A stretch of DNA of 64,000 bases from JAPHSX01 sp039714395 (lineage in GTDB: Bacteria > Pseudomonadota > Gammaproteobacteria > Thiohalomonadales > Thiohalomonadaceae), in contig JBDLJH010000003.1 of assembly GCA_039714395.1 (NCBI GenBank), positions 1-64,000 of the forward strand. The letters run 5' to 3'. The position numbers were made by a program, and so were the translations under genes. Under the pieces are notes generated by a model. The model was not told the origin of the DNA. It did not search any database and was given only the letters and a program-made list of their open reading frames with translations. Positions 1 to 9,364 of this stretch are shown here, piece after piece (the stretch's first letter is position 1; each line of letters begins with the position of its first letter).

Positions 1-794
1 AGTGACAACACGTCCTGCATATCAAACAGTCCTTTATCTTCACCTGCCAGCCAAGCTGCCGCGCGCACAGCGCCCTTGGCAAAGGTCATGCGACTGGAGG
101 CTTTGTGGGTGATCTCGATACGCTCACCAATACCGGCAAACATTACAGTATGTTCACCGACAATATCACCGGCACGGATGGTCTCAAAGCCGATAGCCTT
201 TCTATCACGCTCGCCTGTACGCCCTTCACGTCCGTAAACCGCACACTCCTTTAGGTCACGACCCAGAGTTTCAGCCACCGCCTCACCCATAGCCAGTGCG
301 GTACCGGATGGGGCATCGATCTTATGACGGTGGTGCGCCTCAATCACCTCGATATCCACCTCATCACCCAGTACCTGAGCGGCCATCTGTAACAACTTGA
401 GGGTGAGGTTGACGCCAACACTCATATTGGGAGCGAAAACGATGGCAATATCCTGTGCCGCTTCTTCCAGTTGAGCCTTCTGCTCATCTGTTAGCCCGGT
501 GGTACCAATCACAATCTTCTTGTTATTGATGCGACAGAAGGCGAGGTTCTGCTCAGTCACCTCGGGTAGAGTAAAATCAATGAGCACATCAAAGTGATCG
601 CAGGCAGCCTCCAGGGAATCGACAATCTTTACACCCAGAGGCCCTACCCCGGCCACCTCACCGGCATCAGCACCGATCAGGGATGAGCCGGGGCGTACAA
701 TGGCAGCACCCAAAGAGACAGTCTCGGCCTCATGCGTGGCTTCGATAAGATTTCTACCCATGCGCCCGGCGGCACCAACGATTGCAATTCTCAC
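1..794 (-). CDS. dapB: 4-hydroxy-tetrahydrodipicolinate reductase DapB (3' end cut by window)
   Basis: DapB reduces 4-hydroxy-tetrahydrodipicolinate with NAD(P)H in the diaminopimelate/lysine pathway in the cytosol. Translating the minus strand gives an N-terminal Rossmann start (RIAIVGAAGRMGR), a mid-region VIGTTGLT, the substrate-binding EAHHRHKIDAPSGTA motif with its His-His-Arg-His and Lys, and a C-terminal FAGIGERIEITHKASSR segment. These are the family hallmarks in the right order. The start is a GTG at 794-792, chosen because it begins exactly at the Rossmann strand and has a GAGGA-type ribosome site a few bases upstream. The frame is still open at base 1 (reading ...MQDVLS), so only the last few residues and the stop are missing. 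It lies downstream of the chaperone genes on the same strand. Confidence 0.95.
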   Translation of the reverse strand, partial: MRIAIVGAAGRMGRNLIEATHEAETVSLGAAIVRPGSSLIGADAGEVAGVGPLGVKIVDSLEAACDHFDVLIDFTLPEVTEQNLAFCRINNKKIVIGTTGLTDEQKAQLEEAAQDIAIVFAPNMSVGVNLTLKLLQMAAQVLGDEVDIEVIEAHHRHKIDAPSGTALAMGEAVAETLGRDLKECAVYGREGRTGERDRKAIGFETIRAGDIVGEHTVMFAGIGERIEITHKASSRMTFAKGAVRAAAWLAGEDKGLFDMQDVLS

Positions 795-871
795 TTTGGA
801 TTCCTCACTACTTTTCTTGATTGCTCTATTCTCACCCGCTCTGCAGATTCAAGCAAAGCAAGTGTGGCTTG

Positions 872-1390
872 TTACCAGCTGATGTAGGCGTAGCCCTGTT
901 CCTGCAACTCCATCAGATCTGCAGCCCCCACCTCAACCACCTTGGCAAAGGGCAGCAGGTCTTCCTCGGTCCAGCCAAGGCTTTTCATGGTATTACCGCA
1001 GGCATGAAACTCGATGCCATATTGGGCCAGTGAGGAGACTCGTTGGCGGATCTCCTCCTTCACTTCTCGCCCAGGTCTATTGGCCAGAATGTGAATTCCC
1101 TCAGCGTAGGCGACGACAACAATCTTCACGTTATCACCATATTTACGCAGCATTGCACCGACAGAGAAGATCACGTGGTCCTGATATCCCAGATCAGCTT
1201 TATTGAACTGATAGACTACATGGTGATCCGGCGGGTCACCGGGAAAACGCAACTCCTCCTCGGGCTCGTCTGCCGCATGTACATGACTTAGCGCAGCCAC
1301 ACCAACTCCGGCCAGCATACCGCCAAGCAGGCGACGACGAGTGCCATTGATTCGCCCCAGCCATGATGAATTACTTTTACTCTCGGACAT
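872..1390 (-). CDS. Tat-exported DsrE/DsrF-like family protein
   Basis: A 172-residue protein with an N-terminal twin-arginine-type signal (TRRRLLGGMLAG, then a hydrophobic stretch ending near HAADE), so it is predicted to be exported folded to the periplasm. The mature part has the small alpha/beta fold pattern of DsrE/F-like proteins: VIFSVGAMLRKYG, a strand KIVVVAYAEGI, and IEFHACGNTMKSLGW, which holds the single cysteine found at this position in many relatives. Cytoplasmic DsrE/TusD proteins carry sulfur on a cysteine. Whether this exported relative does so is inference. An AGAGGTG ribosome site precedes the ATG. It sits between dnaJ and dapB on the same strand. A specific substrate cannot be read from the sequence. 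Confidence 0.8.
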   Translation of the reverse strand: MSESKSNSSWLGRINGTRRRLLGGMLAGVGVAALSHVHAADEPEEELRFPGDPPDHHVVYQFNKADLGYQDHVIFSVGAMLRKYGDNVKIVVVAYAEGIHILANRPGREVKEEIRQRVSSLAQYGIEFHACGNTMKSLGWTEEDLLPFAKVVEVGAADLMELQEQGYAYISW

Positions 1391-1466
1391 GATTCACCTC
1401 TGCTAGAAAAACGAAAGTCACCGTAAAAGAGACAACGGCTTCCTGTTTATAACGTAAAGAACCTCT

Positions 1467-2594
1467 TCACGATTTCATGTCATCAAAGAACTTCTTCACC
1501 CCATCAAGCCAACTGCTGTGCTTGGGGCTATGCTTATCATTACCTTTCACGCTGTTGTTAAATTCACGCAACAGCTCTTTCTGCTTGCCGGTGAGATTAA
1601 CCGGGGTCTCGACCGTAATACGGCAAAGCAAATCGCCAACCTGACTGCTGCGTACCGATTTCACCCCCTTGCCGCGCAAGCGGAACAGCTTGCCGGTCTG
1701 GCTCTCAGCAGGAACCTTCAGCTTGAGTCGACCATTAAGGGTTGGCACATCGAGCTCACCACCCAGCGCTGCGGTAGTAAAAGCGATGGGCACCTCACAG
1801 TAAATATCACTGCCATCACGCTTGAAGATAGGATGCTCACGCACACTGATCTGTACATAGAGATCACCAGCCGGACCACCACTCTCGCCTGCTTCACCCT
1901 CACCACTGAGACGAATACGATCACCGTTGTCGACACCGGGTGGCACCTTCACTGAGAGGGTTTTCTGCTTCTCTTTCCGTCCTTCACCGTGACAAACATT
2001 ACAAGGGTCGGTAATGATCTTACCGTTGCCATGACAGCGCGGGCAGGTCTGCTGCATTGAGAAGAAGCCCTGTTGCATACGCACCTGACCCTGACCGTGA
2101 CAGGTAGGACAAGTGGCAGCCGAAGTCCCTTTTTTGGCACCGCTACCGCCACACTCTTCACACGCAACCAGAGTAGGCACACGAATTTTCACCGTGGTGC
2201 CGTTAACCGCATCTTCCAGGCTTAGTTCAAGGTTGTAACGTAGATCGGCACCGCGATAGACCCGCTGTCCACCACCGCCTCCGCCGCCACCGAAAATATC
2301 GCCAAAGATATCAGAGAAAGAACTGGCGCCACCGCCATAACCACCACCGTGACCACCACCCATACTGGGATCAACACCAGCATGACCAAACTGATCGTAA
2401 GAGGCACGCTTCTGCGCATCGGAGAGGATATCGTAGGCCTCCTTGGCCTCCTTGAATTTATCCTCTGCCGCCTTGTCGTCTGGGTTACGGTCAGGATGGT
2501 GCTTCATCGCCAATCGCTTAAAGGCCTTTTTAATCTCGGCCTCGGTGGCGTTTTTCTGTACCCCTAATATCTCGTAAAAATCGCGTTTCGACAT
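1467..2594 (-). CDS. dnaJ: Chaperone protein DnaJ
   Basis: Hsp40 co-chaperone that delivers unfolded clients to DnaK and stimulates its ATPase. All domains are present in order over 375 residues: the J domain (KRDFYEILGV..., HPD motif near residue 33), a Gly/Phe-rich linker with long glycine runs (about 75-110), four CxxCxGxG-type zinc motifs (CEECGGSG, CPTCHGQG, CPRCHGNG, CNVCHGEG, about residues 145-205) and the C-terminal client-binding domains. Length is normal for the family. It follows dnaK after about 108 bases that contain a 16-bp perfect hairpin, which may lower dnaJ expression relative to dnaK. Confidence 0.98.
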   Translation of the reverse strand: MSKRDFYEILGVQKNATEAEIKKAFKRLAMKHHPDRNPDDKAAEDKFKEAKEAYDILSDAQKRASYDQFGHAGVDPSMGGGHGGGYGGGASSFSDIFGDIFGGGGGGGGQRVYRGADLRYNLELSLEDAVNGTTVKIRVPTLVACEECGGSGAKKGTSAATCPTCHGQGQVRMQQGFFSMQQTCPRCHGNGKIITDPCNVCHGEGRKEKQKTLSVKVPPGVDNGDRIRLSGEGEAGESGGPAGDLYVQISVREHPIFKRDGSDIYCEVPIAFTTAALGGELDVPTLNGRLKLKVPAESQTGKLFRLRGKGVKSVRSSQVGDLLCRITVETPVNLTGKQKELLREFNNSVKGNDKHSPKHSSWLDGVKKFFDDMKS

Positions 2595-2648
2595 CGTATT
2601 CGCTTTGCTTTAAATTTTACTTTTAGGCTCCATAATGGAACCCGTTAA

Positions 2649-2684
2649 AACAGCAACAGGCGGGAGTGCCCGCCTGTTGCTGTT
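2649..2684 (-). terminator. 16-bp perfect hairpin between dnaK and dnaJ
   Basis: Inverted arms of 16 bp at 2649-2664 and 2669-2684 with a 4-base loop. Read on the minus strand the stem is followed by only four T residues and then mixed sequence. It is therefore either a leaky terminator or an RNA-processing/stabilising hairpin that sets the dnaK:dnaJ ratio. Confidence 0.65.
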
Positions 2685-2702
2685 CATCAATGTAGCCTGA
2701 GC

Positions 2703-4631
2703 TTACTTCTTGTCATCAACCTCTTCAAATTCGGCATCGACCACGTCGTCAGCAGCAGCATCGGAACCCTCACCGCCAGCAGCATCAGTCGCACCTTCAG
2801 CACCCTGCTTCTCAGCATAGAGCTTCTCGGCCATCTTGGCAGAGGCATCAGTCAGCGCCTTGGTCTTGGCTTCGATGTCATCCTTGTCATCACCTTTCAT
2901 CGACTCTTCCAGCTCGGTGATGGCCGCTTCAATGGCCTCCTTCTCACCCGCTTCCAGTTTGTCATCACCAATCTCTTCCAGAGACTTTTTGGTGGCGTGA
3001 ATCATGGTGTCGGCAGTATTGCGTGCATTAACCAGCTCATGGAACTTGGCATCCTCGGCCTTATGGGCCTCGGCGTCCTGAACCATCTTTTCGACCTCTT
3101 CATCACTCAGACCGGAAGAGGCCTTGATCACAATGTTCTGCTCCTTGCCGGTACCCTTGTCCTTAGCGGAGACATTGAGGATACCGTTGGCATCGATATC
3201 GAAAGAGACCTCGATCTGCGGCACACCACGTGGCGCTGGTGGAATATCAGAAAGGTCAAAGCGACCCAGTGATTTATTACCACTCGCCTGCTCGCGCTCG
3301 CCCTGTAGTACATGCACGGTAACCGCGGTCTGGTTGTCGTCGGCAGTAGAGAACACCTGGCTTGCCTTGGTGGGGATGGTGGTGTTCTTCTCGATGAGAT
3401 TGGTCATTACACCGCCCATGGTCTCGATACCCAGTGACAGTGGGGTTACGTCCAGCAGCAGTACATCTTTTACATCACCACCGAGTACACCACCCTGAAT
3501 AGAGGCACCAACAGCAACGGCCTCATCGGGGTTAACATCCTTGCGTGGCTCTTTACCAAAGATGCTCTCAACGGTTTGCTGTACCTTAGGCATACGGCTC
3601 TGACCACCAACCAGAATGACATCGTCAATTTCAGAGGCTGAGAGACCGGCATCTTTCAGTGCAATGCGGCACGGCTCGATGGTACGGGTTACCAGCTCAT
3701 CAACCAGAGACTCCAGCTTGGCGCGGGTGATCTTAAGGTTAAGGTGCTTGGGGCCGCTGGCATCAGCGGTAATGTAAGGTAGGTTGATCTCAGTCTGCTG
3801 AGTGGTGGAAAGCTCAATCTTCGCTTTCTCCGCGGCCTCTTTCAGGCGCTGCAGCGCCAGCGGGTCGTTGTGCAGATCAACGTCATTGTCCTTCTTGAAC
3901 TCATCGGCCAGATAGTCGATAAGGCGCAGGTCAAAATCCTCACCACCGAGGAAGGTGTCACCATTGGTGGAGAGCACCTCAAACTGATGCTCACCATCGA
4001 TCTCATTGATCTCGATGATGGAGATATCGAAGGTACCACCGCCCAGGTCGTAGACGGCAATCTTGCGGTCACCGGCCTTCTTGTCCATACCAAAGGCCAA
4101 GGCCGCAGCAGTCGGCTCGTTGATAATGCGCTTCACATCCAGACCGGCGATCTTGCCGGCATCCTTGGTGGCCTGACGCTGTGAGTCGTTGAAGTAGGCA
4201 GGAACGGTGATCACCGCCTCGGTCACGGCTTCACCGAGATACTCCTCGGCGGTCTTCTTCATCTTTTGCAGAACCTTGGCGGCGATCTCAGGGGCCGCCA
4301 TCTTCTTGCCCTTTACCTCGACCCAGGCGTCACCGTTGTCGGCCTTGACGATGTTATAGGGCACCATCTTAATGTCCTTCTGCACCTCGGCATCTTCAAA
4401 ACGACGACCGATCAGGCGTTTGATGGCGAACAGGGTGTTCTCGGGATTGGTAACCGCCTGACGCTTGGCAGACATGCCTACTAATACTTCATCATCGTCC
4501 TTGCTGTAGGCGATGATAGAGGGGGTAGTGCGACCGCCCTCGCTGTTCTCAATAACGCGTGGCTCACCGCCTTCCATTACAGCAACACAGCTGTTGGTGG
4601 TGCCCAGATCGATACCAATAATCTTACCCAT
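2703..4631 (-). CDS. dnaK: Chaperone protein DnaK (Hsp70)
   Basis: ATP-driven Hsp70 chaperone of the cytosol, working with DnaJ and GrpE. The nucleotide-binding domain starts with IIGIDLGTTNSCVAVMEGG and contains VYDLGGGTFDISI and ILVGGQSRMP. The interdomain linker DVLLLDVTPLSLG, the substrate-binding beta domain and an alpha-helical lid follow, ending in an acidic tail closing EEVDDKK. Two in-frame ATGs lie six bases apart (4637 and 4631). The GGAG site is only one base from the first but seven from the second, so the 4631 start (MGKIIGIDLG, 642 residues) is preferred. It lies downstream of grpE in the HrcA/CIRCE operon. Confidence 0.98.
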   Translation of the reverse strand: MGKIIGIDLGTTNSCVAVMEGGEPRVIENSEGGRTTPSIIAYSKDDDEVLVGMSAKRQAVTNPENTLFAIKRLIGRRFEDAEVQKDIKMVPYNIVKADNGDAWVEVKGKKMAAPEIAAKVLQKMKKTAEEYLGEAVTEAVITVPAYFNDSQRQATKDAGKIAGLDVKRIINEPTAAALAFGMDKKAGDRKIAVYDLGGGTFDISIIEINEIDGEHQFEVLSTNGDTFLGGEDFDLRLIDYLADEFKKDNDVDLHNDPLALQRLKEAAEKAKIELSTTQQTEINLPYITADASGPKHLNLKITRAKLESLVDELVTRTIEPCRIALKDAGLSASEIDDVILVGGQSRMPKVQQTVESIFGKEPRKDVNPDEAVAVGASIQGGVLGGDVKDVLLLDVTPLSLGIETMGGVMTNLIEKNTTIPTKASQVFSTADDNQTAVTVHVLQGEREQASGNKSLGRFDLSDIPPAPRGVPQIEVSFDIDANGILNVSAKDKGTGKEQNIVIKASSGLSDEEVEKMVQDAEAHKAEDAKFHELVNARNTADTMIHATKKSLEEIGDDKLEAGEKEAIEAAITELEESMKGDDKDDIEAKTKALTDASAKMAEKLYAEKQGAEGATDAAGGEGSDAAADDVVDAEFEEVDDKK

Positions 4632-4716
4632 GTTCATTCTCCAAAAGTTTGTTACATCCCTTAACGGGAAAAAGTCTTATGCCGTACATAATGACAGCGA
4701 ATTCGAATTCAAGAGC

Positions 4717-5307
4717 TTATTTGCTCACCATCACCATCGCCGGGCGAATCAGGCGATCATTCAGTACATAACCCTTTTGCATCACCGCAGTCACGGTATT
4801 GGGCTCGTATTCATCAGAGGGCTGCATGGTCATCGCCTGGTGCAGTTCAGCATTAAAGGGTTCTCCCTGCGGGTCGACCTCCTTCATACCGAACTTCTCC
4901 AGCACACCAGCAAACATCTTCAGGGTCAGCTCGATGCCCTCACGTAGCTTGGCTACGTTCTCATCATCACCGTCGGCAGCGGCCAGACCCAGCTCCAGGC
5001 TGTCCTTTACCGGCAACAGATCGGTGGCAAACTTCTCCAGTCCAAATTTGTGGGCCTTCTCCACATCGGCCGCAGCACGGCGACGGGCATTATCCACCTC
5101 AGCCTGCATGCGCAGTACCTGGTTCCAATGTTCATCGGCCTTGGCACGGGCATCCTCCAGCAGCAGTGTAAGATCCTCGCTGCTATCTTCGCTTGTACCC
5201 GCAACCTCGGCAGTGGCCTCGGCCTGTGCTGTCGCCTTCTCCTCAGCTGGCGTGGCAACGGCCTCCTCCTCGGTCTCAGTTTCGACTGACATCTTCTCTT
5301 CGCTCAT
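4717..5307 (-). CDS. grpE: Nucleotide exchange factor GrpE
   Basis: GrpE releases ADP from DnaK and so resets the chaperone cycle. The 196-residue protein has an acidic low-complexity N-terminus (about residues 1-45), a long helix with the typical RMQAEVDNARRRAAADVE segment, FATDLLPVKDSLELGL, and the C-terminal beta domain with PFNAELHQAM, VTAVMQKGYVLNDRLIRPA and MVMVSK. A GGAG site six bases upstream supports the first ATG. It is placed between hrcA and dnaK on the same strand, the usual heat-shock operon order. Confidence 0.97.
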   Translation of the reverse strand: MSEEKMSVETETEEEAVATPAEEKATAQAEATAEVAGTSEDSSEDLTLLLEDARAKADEHWNQVLRMQAEVDNARRRAAADVEKAHKFGLEKFATDLLPVKDSLELGLAAADGDDENVAKLREGIELTLKMFAGVLEKFGMKEVDPQGEPFNAELHQAMTMQPSDEYEPNTVTAVMQKGYVLNDRLIRPAMVMVSK

Positions 5308-5373
5308 TACTTACTCCACTTGCATAAACACTCCCGTCTCAGGACGGGATTAAACTCAAATCCTGTATAACGA

Positions 5374-6414
5374 CTACTTCAGCTGATTTAGCGAGTTGCC
5401 CAGCAGCTTTGCCGTCATATCAACGATGGGGATCACCCTGTCATAGGCCATACGAGTGGGACCAATCACACCCAGTACCCCTATCAACTCATCATCGACT
5501 TTATAAGGAGCAGAAACCACGCTGCAATCACCCAGCACCTCGTACCCAGACTCTTCACCGATGAATATCTGCACCCCATCGGCGTGCAGCGATTGATCCA
5601 GCAGCTGCAGAATGTCGCGCTTCTGATTAAAGGCCTCGAACAGCTTACGCAGTCGCTCCATATCCCCCATATCGGCGTAAGACATGAGGTTGGTCTGCCC
5701 CTCGAGCAGATAGTCTGTCTCACTACCCTCGGTGGCAAAGGCCTGTGATGCCATCTCAATGGCATCGGCCATCATCTGATTCATGCTGTTGCGTGTCTCA
5801 TCCATCTCGCGCAGCAAGCTTTGCCGCGCCTGGTGCAGATCCTGTCCAGCACACAGCTGGGTCAGGTAATTGGCGATCTGCTGTAACTCCGCCGGACTGT
5901 AATCGCGCGAGGTATGAATAATACGGTTCTGCACCTCACGCTCGTTGAGCACCAGAATCACCAGTACCCGGCGGCTAGAAAGTGGCAGAAACTCCACCTG
6001 GCGCAACGCGGCCACCTCTCGCTTGGGCAGCATCACCACTCCGGCCATCGAGGTAATATCAGAGAGCTGGCGCGAGGCACTGGCCAGCAGCTGATTGGGG
6101 TCGATACTGTCACCGATCTGCTGCTGTATGCTGCTCACGGTACCGCGGTTGAGCGGTTTAATAGTTAGCAGATTGTCGACAAACAGGCGATAACCCTTGA
6201 TTGTGGGTACACGTCCCGCCGAGGTATGTGGCGAATGTATCAAGCCCAGATCGTCCAGATCTGCCATCACGTTGCGTACCGTCGCAGGACTCAACGCCAC
6301 CTGCTCATCACGAGAGAGCGTACGCGAGCCGACCGGCTGGCCATCACTGATATAACGCTCCACCAGATTCTTCAGCAGCAGTTGGGCGCGCTCTGTAAGC
6401 TCGGTTCCAGACAT
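5374..6414 (-). CDS. hrcA: Heat-inducible transcription repressor HrcA
   Basis: HrcA binds CIRCE operators and represses chaperone genes until heat or GroEL titration changes its activity. The 346-residue protein has an N-terminal winged-helix domain (RAQLLLKNLVERYISDGQPV, SPATVRNVMADLDDLGLI, TSAGRVPT) and a GAF-like sensor region with the C-terminal IGVLGVIGPTRMAYDRVIPI block that marks the family. It is the first gene of the hrcA-grpE-dnaK-dnaJ set, and a perfect CIRCE lies 36 bases upstream of its start, so it is expected to repress its own operon. Confidence 0.97.
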   Translation of the reverse strand: MSGTELTERAQLLLKNLVERYISDGQPVGSRTLSRDEQVALSPATVRNVMADLDDLGLIHSPHTSAGRVPTIKGYRLFVDNLLTIKPLNRGTVSSIQQQIGDSIDPNQLLASASRQLSDITSMAGVVMLPKREVAALRQVEFLPLSSRRVLVILVLNEREVQNRIIHTSRDYSPAELQQIANYLTQLCAGQDLHQARQSLLREMDETRNSMNQMMADAIEMASQAFATEGSETDYLLEGQTNLMSYADMGDMERLRKLFEAFNQKRDILQLLDQSLHADGVQIFIGEESGYEVLGDCSVVSAPYKVDDELIGVLGVIGPTRMAYDRVIPIVDMTAKLLGNSLNQLK

Positions 6415-6450
6415 CGACGGTGCTTCTCTATAGCCTCAACAACACAATTA

Positions 6451-6477
6451 TTAGCACTCACTCGGGCCGAGTGCTAA
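6451..6477 (-). promoter_or_regulatory. CIRCE operator (HrcA binding site)
   Basis: TTAGCACTC, nine spacer bases, GAGTGCTAA: an exact match to the CIRCE consensus, 36 bases upstream of hrcA. It is expected to place hrcA-grpE-dnaK-dnaJ under HrcA repression. It could also reach a divergent nadK promoter about 110 bases away. Confidence 0.97.
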
Positions 6478-6586
6478 TGGGATTATCCATTTAACAGAGG
6501 GAGTGTCAAGCCGCGTATGGCTACCTGACTGATGTTGGCTTGACCTGGCCTAACGTGGTAACTTTCAAGGAGTTTTGGAGGGAAGC

Positions 6587-7456
6587 ATGGTAGAGAATTT
6601 CAAACATATCGGCATTATAGGGAAATACGCTGAAAGCAGCGTCAGTGAGACCCTGCGCGCACTCACCGACTACCTCCAATCCCGTGATTTGTCACTGCTG
6701 CTGGATGACGCTACCGCTGAGGTATGGCCCGATCACGGCCTGAATATCGCAAACCGCGAACAGTTGGGACGCAAATGCGACCTGGCGATCGTCGTCGGTG
6801 GTGATGGCACCTTCCTCAATGCCGCACGCAGCCTGGCCCATCACGATATTGCCCTGCTGGGCCTCAATTTGGGTCGCCTCGGTTTTCTTACCGATATCTC
6901 CCCCGGCGAGATGCAGGCCAAACTTGATGATATCTTCGACGGCAAATACACCGAAGAGGAACGCTTTCTACTGCAATGCCGGGTGCTCCGCGATGGCGAG
7001 CAGATCAGCCAGAGTGATGCCTTTAATGACGTGGTAGTCCACAAGTGGGACGTGGCGCGAATGATCGAGGTCGACACCTATATCAATGGTACCTTCGTCT
7101 ATACCCTGCGCTCCGATGGGCTTATTGTCTCCACCCCCACCGGCTCTACTGCCTACGCGCTCTCTGGTGGTGGCCCCATCCTGCAACCCTGCCTCAATGC
7201 GATGACACTGGTGCCAATTTGCCCCCACACCATGAGCAACCGTCCCATCGTCATCGACGCCAACACGGTGGTGGAAATTGTGATCAAGGGCGAAGGCCAG
7301 GTGCATGCGCAGATTAGCTGCGACGGCCAGATCAACCTCGGTGTAGTGGCCGGAGATCGCGTGCAGATCCGCAAAAAAGAACATCCGGTGAAGATGATCC
7401 ACCCGATTGATCACGACCATTTCCACGTGCTGCGCGAAAAGCTTAACTGGGGATGA
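6587..7456 (+). CDS. nadK: NAD kinase
   Basis: NadK phosphorylates NAD to NADP with ATP. The 289-residue product has the family's GGDGT motif in IVVGGDGTFLNAAR, followed by LGLNLGRLGFLTDI, the FNDVVVHK block and the glycine-rich TPTGSTAYALSGGGPI segment, in the normal order. The ATG at 6587 is used because GGAGGGA lies directly upstream. A TTG four codons earlier would put that ribosome site inside the gene. It is transcribed away from hrcA and is followed 77 bases later by recN, an order common in gammaproteobacteria. Confidence 0.97.
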   Translation: MVENFKHIGIIGKYAESSVSETLRALTDYLQSRDLSLLLDDATAEVWPDHGLNIANREQLGRKCDLAIVVGGDGTFLNAARSLAHHDIALLGLNLGRLGFLTDISPGEMQAKLDDIFDGKYTEEERFLLQCRVLRDGEQISQSDAFNDVVVHKWDVARMIEVDTYINGTFVYTLRSDGLIVSTPTGSTAYALSGGGPILQPCLNAMTLVPICPHTMSNRPIVIDANTVVEIVIKGEGQVHAQISCDGQINLGVVAGDRVQIRKKEHPVKMIHPIDHDHFHVLREKLNWG

Positions 7457-7533
7457 GTCAAGTCGAGAGTCGAAAAATCTTAGATCGTAAAATACTTTAA
7501 AACCTTATTTAAGGTAACTAGATAACAACTAAA

Positions 7534-9204
7534 ATGCTTACTCATCTGCAAATCCGTAACTTCGCCCTGGTTGAGTCTCTGGAGCTGGACTTCAAGCACG
7601 GCATGAGCGTACTTAGTGGCGAAACCGGTGCCGGTAAATCGATCCTTCTCGATGCCCTTGGTCTTACTCTAGGTGACCGTGCCGACAGTGCCGTGGTGCG
7701 CCACGGCAGCGACCGTGCCGAGATCGCCGCCACCTTCGCCACCGACAAACTTTCTGCTGTTACCGACTGGCTGCAGGAACACGAGCTGGATATGGACGGT
7801 GAATGTATTCTACGCCGTACCGTTAATGCTGAGGGACGCTCCCGCGCCTTCATCAACGGCCAGCCTGCGCCACTGCAGATGTTGCGAGAGCTGGGCGAGC
7901 AACTAGTCGATATCCACGGTCAGCACGCCCATCAATCACTGATTAAGCGCGATGTACAGCGTCAACTGCTGGATGACTATGCTGCTCACGCCCCGCTATT
8001 AAAAAAGATAACAGCGAGCTTCCAGCAGTGGCAACAGTTGCAGCACGAACTCGACGATCTGCAGCGTCTCGCCAGTGAACGTGACTCACGACTCGAACTG
8101 CTGCGCTATCAGGTAGAAGAGCTGGAGGCCCTGCAACTTGAGGTCGAGGAGATCTCGGCACTAGACGAAGAGCACAGCAAACTGGCCAACGTCTCGCGGC
8201 TACAGGAAGGGGCACAACAAACCGCCTCCGTGCTTTACGAAAACGACGAAACGGCGCTGGTATCCCAACTCGAACACATGCTACGTGAGCTACAGGAGCT
8301 ACAGGGTATCGACCCGGCCCTCGCCTCCACTAGCGAATTACTTGAAGGTTCAGCCATTCAGGCCCGTGAGGCGGCAAATGAACTGCGCCACTATATCGAC
8401 TCACTAGACAATGACCCGCAACGACTCAACAGCGTGGAGCAGCGTCTTGCTGCCATTCATGAACTGGCACGTAAGCACCGCGTAGCACCTGAGCAACTAC
8501 CTGAACTGCTGGTGCAGCAACAACACGAACTGGAAGAACTGGAGGGGGCCGGTACCCGGCTTGACGGCCTGCAGGCAGAGATCGACACCACTCTTGCCGA
8601 CTATCGCAGGTCAGCCCATAAATTGAGCAGTAGCAGAGAGAAATCCGCTAAAAAGCTCTCCGGGCTGATCAGTAAGAATATGCATGAGTTGGGCATGGGC
8701 GGTGGTCGCTTCGACATTAGCCTCTCCCCCATTGATACCATCGCCAGCGCCCACGGCCAGGAGACGATAGAATTTCAAGTCAGCGCCAACCCCGGCCAAC
8801 CACTACGTCCACTCAACAAAGTCGCCTCCGGCGGCGAACTCTCACGCATCAGTCTGGCCATTCAGGTGATCGCCGCAGGCAAGGGAGGGATCCCCACTCT
8901 TATCTTCGACGAGGTGGATGTCGGGGTCGGCGGTGGTGTGGCCGAGATGGTCGGGCGCGAACTACGCACCCTGGGTAATGACAGACAGGTGCTTTGTGTC
9001 ACCCACCAGCCACAGGTTGCCGCCCAGGGTCATCACCACTTCAGTATCAGTAAATCAACTGTAAAGGGAGAGACCCGCACCAGCGTAGAAGTCATTGAAG
9101 GTGAGCAACGTGTTAGCGAGGTTGCCCGCATGTCCGGCGGTATCGACATTAGCGAACAGACTCTATTGCATGCGCGAGAGATGCTTACATCCGCAGGGAA
9201 ATAG
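7534..9204 (+). CDS. recN: DNA repair protein RecN
   Basis: SMC-like ATPase for double-strand break repair, acting with RecA on broken ends. It is 556 residues, the normal length. An N-terminal ATPase half with Walker A (GETGAGKS, about residue 31) is followed by long coiled-coil segments rich in Glu, Leu and Gln (about 150-350). The C-terminal half has the signature VASGGELSRISLAIQVI and Walker B LIFDEVDVGVGG, then VLCVTHQPQVAAQGHHHF. It lies downstream of nadK on the same strand. No LexA box was recognised in the 77-base gap. Confidence 0.97.
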   Translation: MLTHLQIRNFALVESLELDFKHGMSVLSGETGAGKSILLDALGLTLGDRADSAVVRHGSDRAEIAATFATDKLSAVTDWLQEHELDMDGECILRRTVNAEGRSRAFINGQPAPLQMLRELGEQLVDIHGQHAHQSLIKRDVQRQLLDDYAAHAPLLKKITASFQQWQQLQHELDDLQRLASERDSRLELLRYQVEELEALQLEVEEISALDEEHSKLANVSRLQEGAQQTASVLYENDETALVSQLEHMLRELQELQGIDPALASTSELLEGSAIQAREAANELRHYIDSLDNDPQRLNSVEQRLAAIHELARKHRVAPEQLPELLVQQQHELEELEGAGTRLDGLQAEIDTTLADYRRSAHKLSSSREKSAKKLSGLISKNMHELGMGGGRFDISLSPIDTIASAHGQETIEFQVSANPGQPLRPLNKVASGGELSRISLAIQVIAAGKGGIPTLIFDEVDVGVGGGVAEMVGRELRTLGNDRQVLCVTHQPQVAAQGHHHFSISKSTVKGETRTSVEVIEGEQRVSEVARMSGGIDISEQTLLHAREMLTSAGK

Positions 9205-9262
9205 ACCATCGGTAATTTGCGACCCGATCATTATAAAGTGACCTGTACACAAAAGAATAAAA

Positions 9263-9280
9263 CGGGGGATCCCTCCCCCG
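9263..9280 (-). terminator. GC-rich hairpin, copy 1 of a duplicated element
   Basis: CGGGGG / CCCCCG arms with a 6-base loop, followed on the minus strand by GTTTTATTCTTTT. It would end a leftward transcript arising in this interval, opposite to recN. The 50 bases on the 5' side (minus-strand sense, about 9281-9330) match copy 2 without gaps at 34 of 50 positions by hand count. Confidence 0.65.
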
Positions 9281-9364
9281 CTGCAGCCCTCACGATAGCA
9301 TCAGCGGAGGAGTCATCTTCCAGACTGAATACTGGTATCAAAAAGTCTGCAGGAAAAATGTAGC

